A stretch of DNA of 23,403 nucleotides from Paracoccaceae bacterium (GTDB lineage: Bacteria > Pseudomonadota > Alphaproteobacteria > Rhodobacterales > Rhodobacteraceae): contig JAASTF010000012.1 of the NCBI GenBank assembly GCA_021767525.1, positions 1-23,403 on the forward strand, written 5' to 3'. Below are positions 5,616 through 14,609 of this stretch, one piece after another (position 1 is the stretch's first letter; the number at the start of each line of letters is the position of its first letter). The notes beneath the pieces are model-generated. The model was not told the origin of the DNA and made no database searches. It worked only from the letters and a program-made list of their open reading frames with translations. Both the position numbers and the translations under genes were made by a program.

Positions 5616-8084
5616 ATGGCGCAGCTATTCCGTTGGCTTTTGCGGATCACCGGCGGGATGATCGTGCTTGCGCTGGTGGCGCTGTTCGCGGTCTATTACC
5701 TGGCGGCGCGGTCCCTGCCCGATTACGACGCCACTCACCAGGTGTCGGGCCTGACCGCCCCGGTCGAGATCGTCCGCGACAACGCCAATGTGCCGCATAT
5801 CCTGGGCGCGTCCGATGCCGACGTGTTCTTTGGGCTGGGCTATGCCCATGCGCAGGACCGGCTGTGGCAGATGGTGGTGCTGCGCCGCACCGCGCAGGGC
5901 CGGTTGAGCGAGGTGTTCGGCCTGCGCACGGTCGAGGTGGACAAGCTGATGCGCCGGCTGGACATCCACGGTGCCGCGCAAGCCTCGGTCGCGGCGCAAG
6001 AGCCTGAAACGCTGGCCGCGCTGAACGCCTATGCCGCGGGCGTGAACGCCCGCCTGGCCGAGATCAACGAGCGCGCCCTGGGCCGCGGGGCGCCCGAGAT
6101 GTTCCTGTTCAACCCCGCCGTCGCGCCCTGGCAGCCCGCCGATTCAATCGCGCTGGTCAAGCTGATGGCGCTGCGCGTGTCCGACCATCTGCAAGCCGAG
6201 GTGCGCCGCGCCCGCGTGTCGCTGCTGTTGCCCGATCCGGCCCGGGTGGCCGATATTCTGCCTGATGCACCCGGCAGCGGCGTGGCCGCCCTGCCCGACT
6301 ATGCCGCGCTGCTGCAGGCGCCCTTGCCGCGCGTGGCGCAGGCCGCCGCGCCGTCTGACCGCCACCCTCTGTGGCCGGTGGCGCCGGTTGGGATGCAAGG
6401 CGCCTCGAACGTCTGGGCCGCGGCGCCCAAACGCTCGGCCGCTGGCGGCACGATCCTGGCCAACGACCCGCATCTGCCGCTGTCGGCGCCGGCGATCTGG
6501 TACCTGGCGCGGCTGGAATTGTCGACGGGCGGCGTGATCGGCGCCACCATTCCGGGCGTTCCGGTGATCCTGTCGGGCCGCAGCGAGGATTTGGGCTGGG
6601 GCATCGCGGCCTCTTATTTGGACGACCAGGACCTGTTCGTGGAACGGCTGAACCCCGACGCGCCCGACCAGTACGAAACGCCCGACGGGTTCAAGGCGTT
6701 TCAGACCAGCCGCTCGATCCTGCGGATCAAGGATGCGGCCCCCGTCACCATGACCCTGCGTTGGAGCGATAACGGCCCCATCCTGCCCGGCAGCGATTTC
6801 AACCTGGACAGCGTCACGCCCCAGGGCCACGTCATGGCCCTGTCCTGGACCGGGCTGGACCGCGAGGATCGCAGCGTCGGCGCGTGGCTGCGGCTGATGC
6901 AGGCGCGCACAGTGCAGGATGCCATCGCGGCCGCCGAAAGCCACATCGCGCCGTCGCTGAACCTGGTGGTGGTCGACGGGGTGCAGATCGCCATGAAAAC
7001 CATCGGCGCCGCGCCCCGCCGCGATGCCGACCACCAGACCCAGGGCCGCATGCCCGCCCCAGGCTGGGAAGATCGCAACCGCTGGAAAGGGCGCAGCCCG
7101 TTTTCGTCGAACCCGGTTTTCCTGCAGCCGCCGGGCGGGATCGTGGGCGCCACCAACAACAAGATCGTCGATCGCCCCTTTCCGCTGCATATCTCGTATC
7201 ACTGGGGCGACACGCAGCGGGTGCAACGCTGGACCCGGCTGATGCAATCGCGCCAGGTGCATACGCGCGACAGCTTTATCGAGGCGCAGCTGGACACAGT
7301 GTCACCCACGGCGCGCACGCTTTTGCCCCTGATCGGCGCCGATCTGTGGTTCACCGGCGAGGCCGCGCCCGAGGGCACGCCCGAGCGCCAGCGCCAAGAG
7401 GCGCTGCGCCTGCTGGCCGACTGGAACGGCGAAATGAACGAGCATTTGCCCGAGCCGCTGATCTACTCGGCCTGGATCCGCGCCCTGCAAGACCGGCTGA
7501 TCCGCGACGAGCTGGGCCCGCTGGCGCGTGATTTCACCCATATCCAGCCGCTGTTCATCGAAAAGGTTTATCGCGATGTGGATGGCGCGGGTGCGTGGTG
7601 CGACGTGATTCAAAGCGCGCCGCGGGAAACCTGCACCGACATGGCGCGGCTGGCGCTGGACGACGCGATCATCTGGCTGGAAGAAAACTATGGCACCGCG
7701 CTGGAATCGCTGCGCTGGGGCGATGCGCACCAGGCCGCCCATATGCACGAAACCCTGGGCGATGTGCCGTTGCTGCGCTGGGTGGTGAATATCCGCCAAT
7801 CGACCTCGGGCAGTGACAACACGCTGCGCCGGGGCCTGACGCGCGGCACCGGGCCCGCCCCGTTCGAAAACGTGCATGCAGCGGGCTATCGCGGGGTGTA
7901 CGATTTCACCGATCCAGACAGCTCGGTTTTCGTGATCGCCACCGGCCAGTCGGGCCACCCCTTGTCACGCTATTACGACGATATGGGCGAGCTGTGGCGG
8001 CGCGGCGAATACATCCCGATGTCGCTGGACCTGGACCTGGCGCGCGCCGCGGCCGTTGGCATCACCCGGCTTGAGCCGCGCTAG
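5616..8084 (+). CDS. Penicillin acylase family Ntn-hydrolase (membrane-anchored acylase)
   Basis: The 822-residue precursor begins with a basic N-terminus and one hydrophobic helix (about 13-31), a signal or membrane anchor that places the enzyme in the periplasm. An alpha-chain region follows with the family pattern PVEIVRDNANVPHILGASDADVFFGLGYAHAQDRLWQM. After a linker comes GASNVWAAAP; the serine at about residue 264 is the expected N-terminal nucleophile exposed when the precursor cleaves itself. GATNNKIVD (N514-N515) supplies the conserved oxyanion-hole/catalytic asparagine region. Family members cleave amide bonds of beta-lactams, acyl-homoserine lactones or cyclic lipopeptides; which one applies here is not readable. 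An AAAGGGG stretch just upstream supports the ATG at 5616. Confidence 0.92.
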   Translation: MAQLFRWLLRITGGMIVLALVALFAVYYLAARSLPDYDATHQVSGLTAPVEIVRDNANVPHILGASDADVFFGLGYAHAQDRLWQMVVLRRTAQGRLSEVFGLRTVEVDKLMRRLDIHGAAQASVAAQEPETLAALNAYAAGVNARLAEINERALGRGAPEMFLFNPAVAPWQPADSIALVKLMALRVSDHLQAEVRRARVSLLLPDPARVADILPDAPGSGVAALPDYAALLQAPLPRVAQAAAPSDRHPLWPVAPVGMQGASNVWAAAPKRSAAGGTILANDPHLPLSAPAIWYLARLELSTGGVIGATIPGVPVILSGRSEDLGWGIAASYLDDQDLFVERLNPDAPDQYETPDGFKAFQTSRSILRIKDAAPVTMTLRWSDNGPILPGSDFNLDSVTPQGHVMALSWTGLDREDRSVGAWLRLMQARTVQDAIAAAESHIAPSLNLVVVDGVQIAMKTIGAAPRRDADHQTQGRMPAPGWEDRNRWKGRSPFSSNPVFLQPPGGIVGATNNKIVDRPFPLHISYHWGDTQRVQRWTRLMQSRQVHTRDSFIEAQLDTVSPTARTLLPLIGADLWFTGEAAPEGTPERQRQEALRLLADWNGEMNEHLPEPLIYSAWIRALQDRLIRDELGPLARDFTHIQPLFIEKVYRDVDGAGAWCDVIQSAPRETCTDMARLALDDAIIWLEENYGTALESLRWGDAHQAAHMHETLGDVPLLRWVVNIRQSTSGSDNTLRRGLTRGTGPAPFENVHAAGYRGVYDFTDPDSSVFVIATGQSGHPLSRYYDDMGELWRRGEYIPMSLDLDLARAAAVGITRLEPR

Positions 8085-8119
8085 GCCGCGTTGCCCCGGC
8101 CCCGCATCCGGCCAATGCA

Positions 8120-8152
8120 AAACGCCGCCCACGCAGGTCGCGGGCGGCGTTT
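8120..8152. terminator. Bidirectional intrinsic terminator between acylase gene and ndk
   Basis: AAACGCCGCCC (8120-8130) and GGGCGGCGTTT (8142-8152) form a perfect 11-bp GC-rich stem with an 11-base loop. An A-tract leads in and a short T-tract leads out, so the structure reads similarly on both strands. It sits between the convergent stops at 8084 and 8177, as expected for a shared terminator. Confidence 0.82.
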
Positions 8153-8176
8153 GTGTTCAATCCGTGATCTGCCGGG

Positions 8177-8599
8177 TCAGCCGACGATTTCCAGGCCCGA
8201 AAAGAAATACGCGATTTCGGTCTTGGCGGTGTCTTCACCGTCCGAGCCGTGGACCGAGTTTTCGCCGATCGACAGGGCGAATTCCTTGCGGATGGTGCCT
8301 TCGGCGGCTTCTTCGGGGTTGGTGGCGCCCATCACTTCGCGGTTCTTGGCGATTGCGTCTTCGCCTTCCAGAACTTGCACCACGATCGGGCCGGATGCCA
8401 TGAATTCGCACAGCTCGTCATAGAACGGGCGTTCCTTGTGCACTTCGTAGAAGACGCCCGCCTGGGCCTTGGTCAGGTGGATGCGTTTTTGCGCGACGAT
8501 GCGCAGGCCTGCGGCCTCGAGCTTGGCGTTGATGGCGCCGGTCAGGTTGCGCTTGGTCGCGTCGGGCTTGATGATGCTGAACGTGCGTTGAATGGCCAT
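8177..8599 (-). CDS. ndk: Nucleoside diphosphate kinase
   Basis: The 140-residue enzyme transfers the terminal phosphate from ATP to nucleoside diphosphates in the cytoplasm through a phosphohistidine. It starts MAIQRTFSIIKPDATKRN, with K11 at the ATP site. The active-site motif NSVHGSD carries H117, and RPFY and the GATNPEEA loop are also present. The length is normal. The ATG at 8599 was chosen because homology begins there and AGGACG lies upstream; an in-frame extension of twelve codons to 8635 is not family-like. The exporter gene upstream on the same strand stops 105 bp away, so ndk probably has its own promoter. Transcription should end at the 8120-8152 terminator. Confidence 0.97.
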   Translation of the reverse strand: MAIQRTFSIIKPDATKRNLTGAINAKLEAAGLRIVAQKRIHLTKAQAGVFYEVHKERPFYDELCEFMASGPIVVQVLEGEDAIAKNREVMGATNPEEAAEGTIRKEFALSIGENSVHGSDGEDTAKTEIAYFFSGLEIVG

Positions 8600-8704
8600 G
8601 TCTGTCGTCCTGTGGTTGCGGGCGGACGGCCCCATGCCGAACGCCTCTGATTGTTCGAGGCGGGCCTTAACACGGCTGATCTGGCTTGAAAAGCCGCGAA
8701 TGGG

Positions 8705-9889
8705 TCAGGCCATCCGCGCCTCGAGCCGGTAGGCATATTGCGCCGACAGCAGCGCCAGCGCCGACACCGCCGCCAAGAGCAGCAAAAGCGCCGCAGCCCC
8801 ACCGGCGGTGCTGACCACGACCCCCGAAATCGCCGTCAGCGCCGCACCACCGCCGAAGGTCAGCGCCCCCGACAGCCCCGACGCGCTGCCGGCCAGGTGC
8901 GGCGCCACCGACATCACGCTGGCATTCACGCCCGGAATGGTCAGCCCGTTGCCAAGGCCGATGAACATGACGAAACCGAACATCAGCAAGGGATGCGACA
9001 GCCCCATCGCGAACAGCGCCGCGCCCACGGCAGGGCCGATCAGCGCCAGCCACCGGCCCGTCAGCACGATCCGCGACAGCGCCACCCGCCCCGACAGACG
9101 CCCGGTCAGGTAGTTGCCCAGCATGAACCCCGCCGAAATGCTGCCCATGCCCACGCCGACCCAGGCCGGTGTCAGGCCGAATTGCACCTCGGCCACTTGC
9201 GGCGCGCCGCCCAGGAATGCGTAGAAGCCGCCAACCGAAAACACCAGGCACCCGCAATGCGCCCAGAACAAGGGCACGCCCAGCAACTCGGGATAGCTGC
9301 GGAAATGCCGGCCGAACCCCGCACCGACATTCGGGTTGGTTTCGGGCAGGTCCACCCAGGTCAGCACGAACAGCCCGATCCCCATCAGCATATAGGCCGC
9401 GAAGTTCGCCCGCCATCCGAACAGCTGGTCCAGCACGCCGCCCAGAACCGGGCCCAACAGCGGCGCCAATGCCATCGCCGTGCCGATCAGGCCCAGCAGG
9501 CGCGCGGCCTGGTCCTGCGGCGCGATATCGCGCACCACCGCGCGGCTGATAACCATCGCGCAGACCACCAGGCTTTGCAGCAGGCGAAACCCCAGGAACA
9601 CCCAGATATTCTGCGCCAGCAGGCAGCCCAGCGAAGCTATGGCGAAAATCGCCAGCCCCACCAGAAGAACCGGCCGCCGCCCATACAGGTCCGACAAGGG
9701 CCCCATCACGATCTGCAAGGCGGCCGAAACGCCCAGGTAGGCGCCGATTGATAGCGACACCAGCGCGTAATCGGCATCCAGCTCGGTCGCGATGCGGCTG
9801 AGCGAGGGCAGAAACATGTTGAGCGACAGAACGCTGATCGAGGTCAGCAGGATCAGCGTCAGAAGCGAAGGTTTTTCGGGCAGGCCCAT
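8705..9889 (-). CDS. MFS multidrug exporter, Bcr/CflA type (second copy)
   Basis: The 394-residue protein has about twelve transmembrane helices. N-terminal MFLPSLSRIATEL and motif A GPLSDLYGRRPVLLVG (about 63-78) are typical of Bcr/CflA drug:H+ antiporters. RAVVRDIAPQDQAARLLGLIGTAMALAPLLGPVLGG contains the helix 4-5 region and motif C, a glycine/proline-rich antiporter signature. It should export small molecules across the inner membrane; the substrate is unknown. It differs clearly from the exporter at 2207-3421, so the two are distinct paralogues rather than a recent duplication. The ATG at 9889 is the only sensible start, though its ribosome binding site is weak. It is divergent from the ABC-F gene, with 103 bp between starts. 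Confidence 0.9.
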   Translation of the reverse strand: MGLPEKPSLLTLILLTSISVLSLNMFLPSLSRIATELDADYALVSLSIGAYLGVSAALQIVMGPLSDLYGRRPVLLVGLAIFAIASLGCLLAQNIWVFLGFRLLQSLVVCAMVISRAVVRDIAPQDQAARLLGLIGTAMALAPLLGPVLGGVLDQLFGWRANFAAYMLMGIGLFVLTWVDLPETNPNVGAGFGRHFRSYPELLGVPLFWAHCGCLVFSVGGFYAFLGGAPQVAEVQFGLTPAWVGVGMGSISAGFMLGNYLTGRLSGRVALSRIVLTGRWLALIGPAVGAALFAMGLSHPLLMFGFVMFIGLGNGLTIPGVNASVMSVAPHLAGSASGLSGALTFGGGAALTAISGVVVSTAGGAAALLLLLAAVSALALLSAQYAYRLEARMA

Positions 9890-9992
9890 GCAAATGCATC
9901 CAAATTCGATGTCTCATGGCTACGCCGCCGCGCGGGGATGCGCAAGCGCCTGCGCTCTGGCAGCGGCGCTCAGGCTCTGTTACAGGGCAGCC

Positions 9993-11849
9993 ATGTTGAA
10001 GATCTCGGATATTTCCTTTTCCATCGAAGGTAGGCCGCTTTTCGAAAGCGCCAGTGCGGTTATCCCCGACGGCCATAAGGTGGGTCTTGTCGGGCGCAAC
10101 GGTGCGGGCAAGACAACGCTGTTTCGCCTGATCCGGGGCGAGCTGGCGCTGGAGGGCGGCGAGATCACCCTGCCCTCGGGCGCGCGGGTAGGCGGCGTGG
10201 CCCAAGAGGTGCCGGGAAACGAGGTGTCGCTGCTCGATACCGTGCTGGCCGCCGATACCGAGCGCGCGGCCCTGATGGCAGAGGCCGAGACCGCCACCGA
10301 CGCCACCCGCATCGCCGAAGTGCAGACGCGGCTGGCCGATATCGACGCCTGGTCGGCCGAGGCGCGCGCCAGTTCCATCCTGCGCGGTCTGGGGTTCGAC
10401 ACGGACGAACAGCAGATGCCCTGCAGCGCCTTTTCGGGCGGCTGGCGGATGCGCGTGGCGCTGGCGGGCGTTTTGTTCGCGCAGCCCGATCTGCTGTTGC
10501 TGGACGAGCCGACCAACTACCTCGACCTTGAAGGGGCGTTGTGGCTGGAAAGCTATCTGCAGCGCTATCCGCACACCGTCATCATCATCAGCCACGACCG
10601 CGGCCTGTTGAACCGCGCCGTGGGCGGTATCCTGCATCTCGAAGACCGCAAGCTGACATTCTATAACGGCCCCTACGATCAATTCGCCCGCCAGCGCGCC
10701 GAACAGCGCGCGGTACAGGCCGCGATGGCCAAGAAACAAGAGGCCCGCCGCGCGCATCTGCAAAGCTATGTCGACCGCTTCCGCTACAAGGCCGACAAGG
10801 CCCGGCAGGCGCAATCGCGTCTGAAGATGATCGAAAAGATGGATTTCATCGCCGCGCCCGAAGAGGCCGCCAAGCGCGTTTTCACCTTTCCCGCGCCCGA
10901 AGAGCTGTCGCCGCCCATTCTGGCCACCGATGGCGTCAGCGTGGGCTATGACGGCCGCGCCGTGTTGCAGCGGCTGAACCTGCGCATCGACCAGGACGAC
11001 CGCATCGCCCTCTTGGGCAAGAACGGCCAGGGCAAATCCACCTTGGCCAAGCTGCTGTCTGACCGGCTGACCCCGATGGAGGGCAAGATCACCCGCGCCT
11101 CCAAGCTGCGCATCGGGTTTTTTGCCCAGCACCAGGTCGACGAGCTGCACCTGGATGAAACACCGGTGCAGCACCTGCGCCGGGCCCTGCCCCAAAAAGC
11201 GCCGGCGCAACTGCGCGCGCGGCTGGCCGGGTTCGGCTTGATGGCCGAGCAGGCCGAAACCAAGGTCGGCCGGCTGTCTGGCGGGCAAAAGGCGCGGTTG
11301 TCGCTGTTGCTGGCGACGCTCGATGCGCCGCATATGCTGATACTGGACGAGCCCACAAACCACCTGGATATCGAAAGCCGCGAGGCGCTGGTCGAGGCGC
11401 TGAACGCCTATACCGGCGCGGTTATTCTGATCAGCCACGACATGCACCTTCTGGGCCTGGTGGCCGACCGGCTGTGGCTGGTCAAGGATGGCGCGGTGAC
11501 TCCCTATCAGGACGATCTGGAAAGCTATCGCAAGATGTTGTTGGCAGGCGATGCGCCGGCCAAGCCTGACAAGCCGAAAGAGGCGCCAAAGCCCAAGCGC
11601 CCGAACCGCGATGAAATCCTGGCCCTGCGCGCCGATCTGCGCAAGTGCGAAGAGCGCGTCACCAAGATCGAGGAAATGCGCGAAAAACTGGCCGCCAAGC
11701 TGGCCGACCCCGCGCTTTACGAGGATGGTCGGGTCGGTGAGCTGGAAACCTGGAACCGCAAGTATGCCGAGATCATGGACGGGCTGGCCCGGGCCGAAGC
11801 CTTGTGGGAGGCCGCCCAGGAACGGCTGGACGCGGCCGAAGCACCCTAA
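9993..11849 (+). CDS. yheS: ABC-F family ATPase, YheS-type
   Basis: This 618-residue soluble protein has two fused ABC ATPase domains and no membrane segment. The first domain has Walker A GRNGAGKT (34-41), signature FSGGWRMR (147-154) and Walker B LLLLDEPTNYLDL. The second has Walker A GKNGQGKS (342-349), signature LSGGQKAR (428-435) and Walker B LILDEPTNHLDI. The linker region HLQSYVDRFRYKADKARQAQSRLKMIEKM and the segment LADIDAWSAEARASSILRGLGF closely match E. coli YheS as I recall it. A charged, coiled-coil-like C-terminus (about 535-618) follows. ABC-F proteins bind ribosomes at the E site and act on translation; the precise job of YheS is not settled. The ATG at 9993 is where homology begins; further upstream codons lie in the promoter region. 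Confidence 0.93.
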   Translation: MLKISDISFSIEGRPLFESASAVIPDGHKVGLVGRNGAGKTTLFRLIRGELALEGGEITLPSGARVGGVAQEVPGNEVSLLDTVLAADTERAALMAEAETATDATRIAEVQTRLADIDAWSAEARASSILRGLGFDTDEQQMPCSAFSGGWRMRVALAGVLFAQPDLLLLDEPTNYLDLEGALWLESYLQRYPHTVIIISHDRGLLNRAVGGILHLEDRKLTFYNGPYDQFARQRAEQRAVQAAMAKKQEARRAHLQSYVDRFRYKADKARQAQSRLKMIEKMDFIAAPEEAAKRVFTFPAPEELSPPILATDGVSVGYDGRAVLQRLNLRIDQDDRIALLGKNGQGKSTLAKLLSDRLTPMEGKITRASKLRIGFFAQHQVDELHLDETPVQHLRRALPQKAPAQLRARLAGFGLMAEQAETKVGRLSGGQKARLSLLLATLDAPHMLILDEPTNHLDIESREALVEALNAYTGAVILISHDMHLLGLVADRLWLVKDGAVTPYQDDLESYRKMLLAGDAPAKPDKPKEAPKPKRPNRDEILALRADLRKCEERVTKIEEMREKLAAKLADPALYEDGRVGELETWNRKYAEIMDGLARAEALWEAAQERLDAAEAP

Positions 11850-11935
11850 AGTTTTCTCACAGCGGTTCAGCAAGCCTTCACTTCTTGTGTGCAAGTGTCG
11901 TCCCCCGACCACAGCACGCACGGAAAAGCAGGCTC

Positions 11936-13288
11936 ATGACGTATCAGATCACCGCGGAACAACTTGCCTTCATCGAAAGCCTGGCCGACGACCGGCCCGC
12001 CGCACCTCCGCAGGGCGACGACAGGCTGTCGCGGGCGCTGGCGCGCTTGTCGGACGCACGCGATGCGCTGGTGCTGCGGCGCCTGAAACGCGTGGTCGAC
12101 TATTCGATCTATGCCAACGAGCTGTCGACCGCATTTGGCGGCATCGTGGTGTCGTCGGGCACGATGCAGGGTGCCGCGGAAAACGTCGCGGCCACCTCGG
12201 AACAATTGTCCGCCTCGGTCACGATGATCGAGGACGAGGTGCGCAACAGCCGCCAGAAAACCCACAGCCTGCGCGATGCGGCCAGCGCCGCGCGCAGCGA
12301 GCTTGACCTGTCGATCCAGGCCTCGGTCGCCAGTTCGGACGCGATGCAATCGGTCGTCACGGGCACCAACACATTGGCCGAGGTTTCGGCCGATATCTCG
12401 TCGATCGTCGCCACCATCGGCGCGATCGCGATGCAGACCAAGCTTTTGGCGCTGAACGCCTCGGTCGAGGCGGCCCGGGCCGGCACGATGGGCCGCGGAT
12501 TCGCCGTCGTTGCGAACGAGGTGCGCGCGCTTTCCGAACAGACATCCGAGGCCACGGGCAGCATCCAGTCGATGGTGGGCGCGCTGCAATCGCTGGTGCG
12601 CGACATCTCGGGCACGGTCACGGGTGCCGAAAGCTCGGCCCATCAAAGCCGCGAAAGGCTGGTGGGTCTGAATGCCGTTTTCTCCGACATGATCGCCCAG
12701 GTGACCGAGGTCGACGGATCGCTTGCCAGCATCGCCAACACGATCTCGGAACAGGCCACCGCGGCCGAGGGGCTGGCAGGTTCGGCCGCCAAGGCCAACA
12801 GCCTGGCCCATGACAACATCGAACGCGTCAGCGGCGCCGACAAGGCGCTGAACGCGCTGGTGTCGCGCGTGGGCGAGGAACTGGCCGATGCCGCCCTCAG
12901 CGATGTGCCGGGCAAGGTCGTGCACCTGGCCAAGGCCGATCACGTGATCTGGAAAAAGCGGCTGTCGGACATGTTCATGGGGCGCCAGACGCTGAACCCG
13001 GACGAGCTGTCCGATCACCGCTGCTGCCGCCTTGGCACTTGGTATTACAGCGATGCCGCCGCGCCTTTTGCCAACCTGGCCCCGTTCCGCGCGCTGGCCG
13101 CCCCGCATCAAGCGGTGCATAGCGCCGGCATCGCCGCGGTGCGTGCCTTCAACTCGGGCCGCCGGGAAGAGGCGTTGCGCCACATGGATCGGGTCGACCA
13201 CGCCTCGACCCAGGTTTTGGCGCTGCTCGACGCATTGATCGCGGAAAAGGACCGGGCCGCCCTTGACACGGCGCCTCATGCGGCGTGA
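11936..13288 (+). CDS. Soluble methyl-accepting chemotaxis protein with C-terminal CZB zinc-binding domain
   Basis: The 450-residue protein has no transmembrane helix. The N-terminal ~70 residues are helical with no recognised sensor. A methyl-accepting signalling domain follows (about 75-310), with the conserved hairpin tip IAMQTKLLALNASVEAARAG and GRGFAVVANEVRALSEQT (164-203) that contacts CheA and CheW. The C-terminus (about 325-435) is a chemoreceptor zinc-binding (CZB) domain: H336 (KADHVIW), CRLGTWYY with C364, H391/H395 and H422 give the 3-His/1-Cys zinc set. This is the layout of cytoplasmic TlpD-like receptors, whose CZB domains respond to zinc or to oxidants such as hypochlorite. 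No che or flagellar gene is nearby. The ATG at 11936 has only a weak AAGCAGG upstream. Confidence 0.9.
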   Translation: MTYQITAEQLAFIESLADDRPAAPPQGDDRLSRALARLSDARDALVLRRLKRVVDYSIYANELSTAFGGIVVSSGTMQGAAENVAATSEQLSASVTMIEDEVRNSRQKTHSLRDAASAARSELDLSIQASVASSDAMQSVVTGTNTLAEVSADISSIVATIGAIAMQTKLLALNASVEAARAGTMGRGFAVVANEVRALSEQTSEATGSIQSMVGALQSLVRDISGTVTGAESSAHQSRERLVGLNAVFSDMIAQVTEVDGSLASIANTISEQATAAEGLAGSAAKANSLAHDNIERVSGADKALNALVSRVGEELADAALSDVPGKVVHLAKADHVIWKKRLSDMFMGRQTLNPDELSDHRCCRLGTWYYSDAAAPFANLAPFRALAAPHQAVHSAGIAAVRAFNSGRREEALRHMDRVDHASTQVLALLDALIAEKDRAALDTAPHAA

Positions 13289-13346
13289 CCGTCTGTGCCA
13301 TGGCCCGTCTGGACAAGGGCGGTAACGCGGGCTAGGCCCCGTGCCC

Positions 13347-13964
13347 ATGGACCAGGCATTCTTCATCACGGCATTCGTCACGCTGTTCGTGATCATCGAC
13401 CCGATCGGCCTGACGCCTCTGTTCGTGGCGTTGACGCAGGGCATGACCGCGCGTGCACGCCGCGCCATCGCGCTGCGGGCCTGCATTATCGCCGCACTTC
13501 TGCTTTGCCTTTTTGCCGCGTTCGGCGAGGCGGTGCTGGGCTTTGTCGGCATCTCCATGCCGGCCTTTCGCATCGCGGGGGGCATCCTGTTGTTCCTGAC
13601 CGCGCTCGACATGCTGTTCGAACGCCGCACCAAGCGCCGTGAGGATCAAGCCGACGAGGAGGACGGCCCCGATCCTTCGGTCTTTCCGCTGGCCATCCCG
13701 CTGATCGCCGGGCCGGGCGCCATCGCCTCGGTTATCCTGCTGGCTGGGCAGAACCCCGGGCCCGAGGGCCTGATCGCCACCATCGGCGTGATGCTGGCGG
13801 TGCTGCTGATCGTTTTGCTGCTGTTCCTGCTGGCCGGCCTGTTGGAACGCGCCTTGGGCAAGACCGGCATCAACGTGGTCACGCGACTGTTGGGCATGCT
13901 GCTGGCCGCGCTGTCGGTGCAATTTGTCCTGGACGGGCTGCGCAGCTTCGGGCTGGCCGGCTGA
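13347..13964 (+). CDS. MarC family integral membrane protein
   Basis: The 205-residue protein has about six transmembrane helices. The N-terminus MDQAFFITAFVTLFVIIDPIGLTPLFVALTQGM is the hallmark of the MarC/YhgN family. FPLAIPLIAGPGAIASVI, near residue 110, is the second conserved re-entrant region, a repeat of the first (IDPIG-x-P / LIAGPGAI). A charged loop (RRTKRREDQADEEDGPD) separates the halves. Family function is unclear; MarC was once linked to antibiotic resistance but this was not upheld. The ATG at 13347 is preferred over an in-frame GTG at 13341, because AGG at 13334-13336 is better spaced and homology starts there. It lies 58 bp after the chemoreceptor gene. Confidence 0.92.
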   Translation: MDQAFFITAFVTLFVIIDPIGLTPLFVALTQGMTARARRAIALRACIIAALLLCLFAAFGEAVLGFVGISMPAFRIAGGILLFLTALDMLFERRTKRREDQADEEDGPDPSVFPLAIPLIAGPGAIASVILLAGQNPGPEGLIATIGVMLAVLLIVLLLFLLAGLLERALGKTGINVVTRLLGMLLAALSVQFVLDGLRSFGLAG

Positions 13965-14027
13965 CAGCTTGTCGCCCAAGTGGCCCGCGCCTATATCAGT
14001 CAGGCGCGACGCCGAAAGGGGCCATCC

Positions 14028-14609
14028 ATGAGCGAACACCAAATCGGCAACCAGTTCTACCTGATCCTTCTGGGCGCGGCGGTGACGCTGTGGTTTTTCG
14101 CACAGAACCGCAACTCGCTGGGGCGCACCATGCAGCACGCTATGGTTTGGGCCTTGCTCTTTCTGGGTGTGATCGCCGCGGTGGGCCTCTGGGGCGACAT
14201 TCGCCGCACCGTGCTGCCGCAACAAACCGTGCTGGCAGACCAGGGCCGGATCGAGCTGCCGCGCGCACCTGACGGGCATTATTACGTGACCGCCGATATC
14301 AACGGCCACCCGACCCGTTTCGTCGTCGATACGGGCGCATCCGAAATCGTGCTGAGTGCCGAAGACGCCGCCGCCGCCGGTATCGCCGGTGACGATCTGA
14401 TCTTTTCGGGCCGCGCCTACAGCGCCAATGGCCCCGTGGCCACCGCGCCCGTGACGCTGGACAGCGTCGCCATCGGCGCGATCGAGGATCGCAACGTCCG
14501 CGCCTGGGTGAACGAGGGCGAGATGAACATCTCGCTTTTGGGCATGTCCTACCTGCAACGCTACGACAAGATCGAGATCACCGACGGCGCGCTGGTTCTG
14601 ACCCGCTGA
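14028..14609 (+). CDS. Membrane-anchored retropepsin-like aspartic protease (clan AA, TIGR02281-type)
   Basis: The 193-residue protein has two N-terminal hydrophobic helices (about 10-26 and 39-54) and then a single retropepsin-like domain. The catalytic motif is VVDTGASEIVLS, with Asp at 101. The closing strand SLLGMSYLQRYDKIEI matches the family pattern. One Asp-Thr-Gly per chain means the active enzyme must be a dimer, as in retroviral proteases. The domain should face the periplasm. No physiological substrate is known to me. AAAGGGG about eight bases upstream supports the ATG at 14028. The stop codon abuts that of the convergent holC gene with no spacer. Confidence 0.9.
   Translation: MSEHQIGNQFYLILLGAAVTLWFFAQNRNSLGRTMQHAMVWALLFLGVIAAVGLWGDIRRTVLPQQTVLADQGRIELPRAPDGHYYVTADINGHPTRFVVDTGASEIVLSAEDAAAAGIAGDDLIFSGRAYSANGPVATAPVTLDSVAIGAIEDRNVRAWVNEGEMNISLLGMSYLQRYDKIEITDGALVLTR

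Noticed and set aside
9940..9955. Hairpin GCGCA/TGCGC ahead of yheS as an ABC-F attenuator
   Set aside because: It is only 5 bp, and no leader peptide or T-run follows, unlike known antibiotic-inducible ABC-F leaders.
8667..11921. Antisense open frame of about 1,084 codons across the MFS exporter and yheS
   Set aside because: It overlaps two well-supported genes on both strands, has low-complexity Arg/Gln/His/Gly-rich composition and no recognisable domain. Such frames are common in very GC-rich genomes because stop codons are rare in the complementary phase.
11867..13633. Antisense open frame of about 588 codons across the chemoreceptor and marC
   Set aside because: It is the shadow of two real genes, with no start signal or family resemblance.
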